Positions 59,903-64,000 of a stretch of 64,000 bases of DNA are shown piece after piece. A model generated the notes under the pieces. It made no database searches, had not been told where the DNA came from, and saw nothing but the letters and a program-made list of their open reading frames with translations. Position 1 is the stretch's first letter, and each line of letters begins with the position of its first letter. The translations under genes were made by a program, and so were the position numbers. Source of the stretch: Azospirillum thiophilum (lineage in GTDB: Bacteria > Pseudomonadota > Alphaproteobacteria > Azospirillales > Azospirillaceae); assembly GCF_001305595.1 (NCBI RefSeq), contig NZ_CP012402.1, positions 951,001 to 1,015,000 on the forward strand. Reading direction: 5' to 3'.

Positions 59903-61270
59903 ATGACCAATGTCCTGCATGAGTGCGACGTGCTGGTGGCGGGCGGCGGCAATGCGGCGCTGTGCGCCGCCATCTCGGCCCGCCGGTCAGGTGCCGCCGT
60001 CATGATGCTGGACAGCGCGCCGAGGGCGCTGCGCGGCGGCAATGCCCGGCACTCCCGCAACTTCCGGATCGCGCATGACGAACCGTCCCCCTGGATTCAA
60101 GGCCGCTACCCCGCCGGCGATTACTGGTCCGACCTGCAAGGCGTCGCCGGGAGTGCGGTCGACGAGACGCTGGCGCACCTGCTGATCGGCGAGTCCGCCG
60201 GTATCCTCGGCTGGATGATCGGCAACGGCGTCCGGTTCCAGAGCGCCGACGACGATGCCCTGCCCTATTCCCGGAAAACCGCCTTCTTCCTCGGCGGGGG
60301 AAAGGCGCTGGTCAACGCGCTCTACGCCACCGCCGAAGGGCTGGGGGTCGTTGTCCGCCATGACAGCGAGGTGCGCGCATTTCATCCCGCTGACGGTTTG
60401 ACCGCCGTCACCGTGCTCCGTGATGGGCGCAAGGAGACCATCCGGGCGGGTGCGGTCGTCGTCGCGACCGGCGGATTCCAGGCCGATGGAGACTGGTTGC
60501 GCGACCGATGGGGCGAGGCGGCCGATGGCTTTGTCATCCGCGGCACCCCCCATGCGACCGGCCGGCCGCTGAAGGCGTTGCTGGAGAGCGGCGCCGATCC
60601 CGTCGGGGCGTCCGGCCTTTGCCACATGGTCGCGGTGGATGGCCGCTCGCCGGGATTCGACGGCGGCATCGTCACCCGGCTCGACGGCGTGGCATATGGC
60701 ATCGTCGTCGACCGAAACGGCCGGCGCTTCGCCGACGAGGGGGAGCATGTGGGACCGACGCGCTTTTCCGTGTGGGGCGATCGCGTCGCCCGCTGTCCCG
60801 GCGCCGTCGCCTTCTCGATCTTCGACACGGCGATCGAACGAGGTTTCCGCCCCTCCATCTTCCCGGCGGTCCGGGCGGCGAGCATCGGCGGGCTGGCGGC
60901 CGAACTGGGGATGCTGCCGGCCGTTCTGGAATCCACCGTGGCCGCCTTCAACGCCGCGGTCCGCGCCGGCGGCCATACCGAAGGCATCCTGCCGGCGAAG
61001 ACACGGCTCGCTGCGCCGGTTGCGGTTCCGCCCTTCGGTGCCTATCCGATGCGGGCCGGAGTCACCTCGACCTGCCTGGGGGTGCGGGTCGACTGCAAGG
61101 CGCGGGTGCTGCGGAGCGACGGGCAACCGCTCGGCGGCATCTTTGCGGCGGGCGTCATCATGGCGCCCAACATCCTCGGCCATGGCTATCTGGCGGGAAG
61201 CGCCATGACCATCGGGTCGGTGTTCGGGCGGATCGCCGGACGGGAGGCCGCGGCCCATGCCCGGCGATGA
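59903..61270 (+). CDS. tcuA: FAD-dependent tricarballylate dehydrogenase TcuA type
   Basis: Flavoprotein of 455 residues. The FAD site is CDVLVAGGGNAALCAAISAR near the N-terminus, followed by RGGNARHSRNFRIAHD, a motif peculiar to the TcuA/CobZ group. Later motifs are VVVATGGFQAD, RGTPHATGRPLKALLESGAD and AAGVIMAPNILGHGYLAGSAM. TcuA oxidises tricarballylate to cis-aconitate and TcuB reoxidises its FADH2. In Rhodobacter the fused homologue CobZ instead serves cobalamin synthesis, so the role needs context. No tcuC transporter or TcuR regulator is adjacent. Confidence 0.88.
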   Translation: MTNVLHECDVLVAGGGNAALCAAISARRSGAAVMMLDSAPRALRGGNARHSRNFRIAHDEPSPWIQGRYPAGDYWSDLQGVAGSAVDETLAHLLIGESAGILGWMIGNGVRFQSADDDALPYSRKTAFFLGGGKALVNALYATAEGLGVVVRHDSEVRAFHPADGLTAVTVLRDGRKETIRAGAVVVATGGFQADGDWLRDRWGEAADGFVIRGTPHATGRPLKALLESGADPVGASGLCHMVAVDGRSPGFDGGIVTRLDGVAYGIVVDRNGRRFADEGEHVGPTRFSVWGDRVARCPGAVAFSIFDTAIERGFRPSIFPAVRAASIGGLAAELGMLPAVLESTVAAFNAAVRAGGHTEGILPAKTRLAAPVAVPPFGAYPMRAGVTSTCLGVRVDCKARVLRSDGQPLGGIFAAGVIMAPNILGHGYLAGSAMTIGSVFGRIAGREAAAHARR

Positions 61271-62393
61271 CGGCAACGCGGCGCGGATTGCGCAGGACGC
61301 ACGGCAGGCGCTGGAGATCTGCAATGCCTGCCGGTATTGCGACGGTTATTGCGCCGTATTCCGGGCACTGAGGTCGCGGCGGGAGCTGTCGGCGGCCGAT
61401 CTGAGTTTCCTGTCCAACCTCTGCCACAACTGCCGGGCCTGCTACCATGCCTGCCAGTACGCGCCGCCCCATCCGTTCGACGTCAACATACCGAAAAGCC
61501 TCAGCCTCGTCAGGCAACGAACCTACCGCGACCATGCCTGGCCGGCGCTGCCGGGCGGCCGGGTCCGCCACACCGGCCGCTTCGCGATGGCCGTCACCCT
61601 GTCGATGGTGGCCGTCCTGTCGGTTCCGGCGCTGCTGTGGCTGCCACCGGAGCAAGTGCTGGGGCGGCATTCGGGTGCGGGGGCCTTCTACCGGGTGCTG
61701 CCCTGGAGCCTGATCGCCGGACTTGCCGGGCTGACGCTCCTCTGGTCGCTGCTGTCCGTCGGGTTCAGCGTCGCGGCCTTCTGGCGCAGCATGGGTCCGG
61801 TGCCGCCCGGGGCGGCGACGGGGCCGGCCCTGCGCGACGCCCTGTGGGACATCGCGAGCTTGCGCAACCTCGGTGGCGGCGGGGTCGGCTGCAACGACCG
61901 GGACGACCGCTTCTCGCAAGCCCGGCGCCGCTTCCACCATGCGCTGTCCTATGGCTTCGCGCTCTGCTTCGCCGCCACCGCCGTCGCCACGGTCTACGAC
62001 CATGTGCTTGGCTGGCAGGCGCCCTATCCGGTCTTCAGCCTGCCCGTCCTGCTCGGCAGCCTGGGGGGAGCCGGCATGATGGCCGGGACGGCCGGGCTGG
62101 CTTGGCTGAAGCGCCATGCCGATCCGGGACCGGTGGCGGCGGAGCTGCTGGGCGCCGATCTTGCGCTGCTGGCCCAGTTGTTCCTGATCGCGACCAGCGG
62201 GTTCGCCCTGCTGGCGCTGCGGGAAACGGCCGCGATGGGGCCCTTGCTGCTGATCCATCTGGGCGTCGTGCTGGGCTTCTTCGCGACGCTGCCCTGCGGC
62301 AAGTTCCTCCACGCACCGTTCCGCGCCGCCGCCCTGCTGCGGTGGGCCCTGGAGCGGCAGGAGCAACGACGAAAGGAACCGCCGTCACCGTGA
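61257..62393 (+). CDS. tcuB: TcuB-type Fe-S/heme membrane protein
   Basis: Inner-membrane electron-transfer protein of 378 residues whose start overlaps tcuA by 14 bases. The N-terminal domain holds two 4Fe-4S motifs, CNACRYCDGYC and CHNCRACYHAC. About six hydrophobic helices follow, with His residues (HHALSYGFALCFAATAVATV, LLIHLGVVLGFF) suited to heme b ligation. It passes electrons from the TcuA flavin to the quinone pool. The tight overlap indicates that it works with TcuA. No terminator was seen after it. Confidence 0.88.
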   Translation: MPGDDGNAARIAQDARQALEICNACRYCDGYCAVFRALRSRRELSAADLSFLSNLCHNCRACYHACQYAPPHPFDVNIPKSLSLVRQRTYRDHAWPALPGGRVRHTGRFAMAVTLSMVAVLSVPALLWLPPEQVLGRHSGAGAFYRVLPWSLIAGLAGLTLLWSLLSVGFSVAAFWRSMGPVPPGAATGPALRDALWDIASLRNLGGGGVGCNDRDDRFSQARRRFHHALSYGFALCFAATAVATVYDHVLGWQAPYPVFSLPVLLGSLGGAGMMAGTAGLAWLKRHADPGPVAAELLGADLALLAQLFLIATSGFALLALRETAAMGPLLLIHLGVVLGFFATLPCGKFLHAPFRAAALLRWALERQEQRRKEPPSP

Positions 62394-62414
62394 GGCCGGC
62401 AAAGCAACGGTGAG

Positions 62415-62457
62415 TGTGGGCCGGCTCACATCGGGGATTGGCGGTCTTGGGTAGGGT
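62415..62457 (+). promoter_or_regulatory. Promoter with CRP-like site for the 33-residue-repeat gene
   Basis: TGTGGGCCGGCTCACA (62415-62430) is a nearly perfect palindrome of the CRP/FNR layout TGTGN-N6-TCACA. A -10-like TAGGGT follows at 62452-62457. If transcription starts seven bases later, the palindrome centre is at about -41.5, a class II activator position. The same element with the same spacing precedes the next gene. Confidence 0.55.
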
Positions 62458-62511
62458 CTGTCCATCGACAACGCGCCACACACCGCGGCGCCCCAGACCG
62501 GAGACCACACC

Positions 62512-63054
62512 ATGATCCGCACCGCCCTGCTGACCGGCTTCGCCTCGCTCGCCCTGTTCGCCGCCCCGGCGATGGCCCAGAACATCTCCGACATCTCCAA
62601 CACCGCGGCCGGCGTCGGCAACACCGCAAGCCAGAGCGCCACCGTCCTGCAGAAGTCCAAGGGCGGGTTCGCCGGACCGAACGTCGCCACCGTCTCCAAC
62701 CTCGCCGCCGGCATCGGCAACACCGCCAGCCAGGGCGCCTTCGTCAAGCAGAGGAGCGGCGGCCTGTTCAACGGCGGCTCGATGGCCACCATCGGCAACA
62801 CCGCGGCCGGCATCGGCAACGAGGCCGGGCAGCGGGCCACGGTGATGCAGCGGAGCGGCGGCATGCTGAGCGGCGGCTCGGCCGCCACCATCGGCAACAC
62901 CGCGGCCGGCATCGGCAACACCGCCCTGCAGAGCGGCACCGTGATGCAGCGTTCCGGCGGCATGCTCGGTCCCTTCAACCGCAGCACCATGCAGAACCTC
63001 TCCGCCGGCACCGGCAACTTCGCCGGGCAGAGCGCCTTCGTCAAACAGCGCTGA
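62512..63054 (+). CDS. Exported protein of five 33-residue repeats
   Basis: The 180-residue precursor has signal peptide MIRTALLTGFASLALFAAPA then MAQ. The mature protein is four full and one partial repeat of exactly 33 residues. The consensus is ATIGNTAAGIGNTAxQxATV followed by MQRSGGM and a short turn. Regular N, Q and small residues recall curlin-type or beta-helical repeats, but the spacing is different and I do not recognise a named family. The likely location is periplasm or cell surface. A class II CRP-like promoter lies before it and a clear terminator after it, so it is a single transcription unit. Confidence 0.75.
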   Translation: MIRTALLTGFASLALFAAPAMAQNISDISNTAAGVGNTASQSATVLQKSKGGFAGPNVATVSNLAAGIGNTASQGAFVKQRSGGLFNGGSMATIGNTAAGIGNEAGQRATVMQRSGGMLSGGSAATIGNTAAGIGNTALQSGTVMQRSGGMLGPFNRSTMQNLSAGTGNFAGQSAFVKQR

Positions 63055-63090
63055 TCCCCCCAGTCCTCCTCGGCTTCCTCCCCTGACCTC

Positions 63091-63124
63091 GCTCCGGCCG
63101 GCATCCCGGCCGGAGCCTTCTTTT
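63091..63124 (+). terminator. Rho-independent terminator
   Basis: GCTCCGGCCGG (63091-63101), a CATC loop and CCGGCCGGAGC (63106-63116) are followed by CTTCTTTT. It lies 37 bases after the repeat-protein stop. Confidence 0.88.
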
Positions 63125-63175
63125 GTCCGGGTTCCTTTGCCCGGCAAGGAGGAAGCCCTGAAAACCGCCGGCACT

Positions 63176-63218
63176 TGTGGGGCGGCTCACAGCGGCGAGC
63201 AGACAGCACGGCTAGGCT
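63176..63218 (+). promoter_or_regulatory. Promoter with CRP-like site for the second repeat gene
   Basis: TGTGGGGCGGCTCACA (63176-63191) differs by one base from the site at 62415. TAGGCT (63213-63218) stands at the same distance as TAGGGT there. The identical spacing argues for shared activator control of the two genes. Confidence 0.55.
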
Positions 63219-63284
63219 TCCTCATCGGAACAGGCCGGGGCTTGGAAGCCCGATCGGATGAACCCATTGTCAAGGAGACCACGG

Positions 63285-63758
63285 ATGACCCTCAAGACCC
63301 TTCTCGCCGGCTTGGCCGCCGTCGCACTGCTCGCCTCGCCCGCCCTGGCCCAGCCCAAAGCCGGCACAGGCACCGGAATGGGCCTTCCATCCATGATGGC
63401 CGTGCCCGGGCTGGTCAGCACCAATGTCGGCAACGCCACCAATGTCGGGGCCGGCATCGGCAACACCGCGCAGCAGCAGGGCACCTTCGTCCAGGGCGGA
63501 GGCCAAGGTGGAGGCGTCCCCGTCCGCGGCGGCGGCCCGCTGGTCAGCACCAATGTCGGCACCGCCACCAACGTCGCGGCGGGCATCGGCAACACGGCCG
63601 GCCAGAGGCTGGTCGGCGTCCAGGGCAGCGGCGTCCAGGTCGGGCTGAACTTCAGCGGTCGCGGGCCGCTGGTCAGCACCAATGTCGGGATCGGCACCAA
63701 CGTCACCGCCGGCCTCGGCAACAGTGCGGCCCAATCGCTGACCGGCCTGCGGCGCTGA
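63285..63758 (+). CDS. Exported protein with three STNVG-type repeats
   Basis: Precursor of 157 residues with a strong AAGGAG site and signal peptide MTLKTLLAGLAAVALLASPA then LAQ. The mature part has three copies of LVSTNVGNATNVGAGIGNTA followed by Q-rich and G-rich links. The AGIGNTA core is shared with the repeats of the upstream gene, so the two proteins are probably distant paralogues that work together. The family is unknown to me and the location is likely extracytoplasmic. Confidence 0.75.
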   Translation: MTLKTLLAGLAAVALLASPALAQPKAGTGTGMGLPSMMAVPGLVSTNVGNATNVGAGIGNTAQQQGTFVQGGGQGGGVPVRGGGPLVSTNVGTATNVAAGIGNTAGQRLVGVQGSGVQVGLNFSGRGPLVSTNVGIGTNVTAGLGNSAAQSLTGLRR

Positions 63759-63780
63759 CTGCAGCTTTCCACGCCCATCG

Positions 63781-63818
63781 GGGCGATCCCGATCCGGATC
63801 GACCGGTCGGGATCGCCC
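63781..63818 (+). terminator. Terminator-like long hairpin
   Basis: GGGCGATCCCGA (63781-63792) and TCGGGATCGCCC (63807-63818) form a 12-bp perfect stem. The loop contains CCGG-N5-CCGG, adding an inner stem. There is no T-run. It stands between the second repeat gene and the last gene. Confidence 0.5.
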
Positions 63819-63836
63819 AAACCCCGGGAGTGCTCC

Positions 63837-64000
63837 ATGCCGAAGACCATGCTTGTCCTGGCGCTTTTCCTCGCCGCGCCCACCCTGCCGTTCCTGGCCG
63901 CCCCGGCGCACGCCGACTCCCTGGCCTGCCAGACGGTCAACGGCAAGACCGTCTGCCTGCGCGGTTCGGGGACGCTGAACTGCGTGACGGTCAACGGCGA
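63837..64000 (+). CDS. Small exported Cys-containing protein, 3' end outside window
   Basis: The frame runs off the window after 54 residues. The ATG at 63837 has GGGAG upstream. A signal peptide (MPKTMLVLALFLAAPTLPFL then AAPAHA) is followed by SLACQTVNGKTVCLRGSGTL and NCVTVNG, in which Cys-x-TVNG recurs, suggesting another repeat protein with disulfides or metal-binding Cys. It is the third small exported protein in a row. Family not recognised. Confidence 0.65.
   Translation, partial: MPKTMLVLALFLAAPTLPFLAAPAHADSLACQTVNGKTVCLRGSGTLNCVTVNG

Overview
The window is high-GC DNA with dense operons, many four-base ATGA gene overlaps and families typical of a rhizosphere alphaproteobacterium. 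The best guess is Azospirillum or a close relative: an ACC deaminase gene sits divergent to an Lrp-type regulator, as known in Azospirillum lipoferum, and there is a great abundance of peptide and amino-acid ABC importers. No rRNA, tRNA, IS element, CRISPR array or prophage was recognised. One gene of low GC (DUF2971-like, 32628-33575) looks recently acquired.

Layout. 1-4538: 3' part of a large type V autotransporter, closed by a terminator. 5002-13009: a complete dipeptide-type ABC importer (binding protein, two permeases, two ATPases) followed by two M20 peptidases. 13132-14283: an OsmC protein and a gene-poor stretch with an RNA-like fold. 14284-19565: SulP anion transporter, tandem universal stress protein, trypsin-like protease with five 41-residue repeats, FkbM methyltransferase. 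19799-22308: acdS/acdR pair, an NTF2-like protein and a 65-aa membrane protein. 22611-32483: IclR regulator and a second peptide-type importer whose operon also encodes a D-aminoacylase-like amidohydrolase, a RidA protein and a D-threonine-aldolase-like enzyme. 32628-34735: DUF2971-like gene, PhnB-like protein, CopD-like membrane protein. 34864-49305 (minus strand): a probable 13-gene operon with a GntR/HutC regulator, a complete branched-chain-type (Liv) importer, a KRCGH-motif lyase, HyuB, HyuA, a cysteine-less isochorismatase-like protein, a flavoprotein and LeuC/LeuD-like hydratase subunits. 49498-59613 (minus strand): a glutathione/peptide importer gsiABCD with isoaspartyl peptidase, M55 D-aminopeptidase, P1 (DmpA) aminopeptidase, D-amino-acid transaminase and an RpiR regulator. 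59903-62393: tricarballylate dehydrogenase pair TcuA/TcuB. 62512-64000: three small exported proteins, two of them built of related repeats.

Taken together this is a nutrient-scavenging region. Three peptide importers and one Liv importer are each physically joined to hydrolases that would process the imported compound, and two of the four systems are rich in enzymes acting on D-amino acids. The most intriguing unit is the GntR-Liv-HyuAB-lyase-hydratase operon, whose enzyme set reads as an uncharacterised route for ring opening, hydration and retro-aldol cleavage of a small cyclic amide or imide. All four binding-protein genes are followed by a strong intercistronic hairpin before the first permease gene, and the two repeat-protein genes share a CRP-like palindrome centred at about -41.5 of a predicted promoter.
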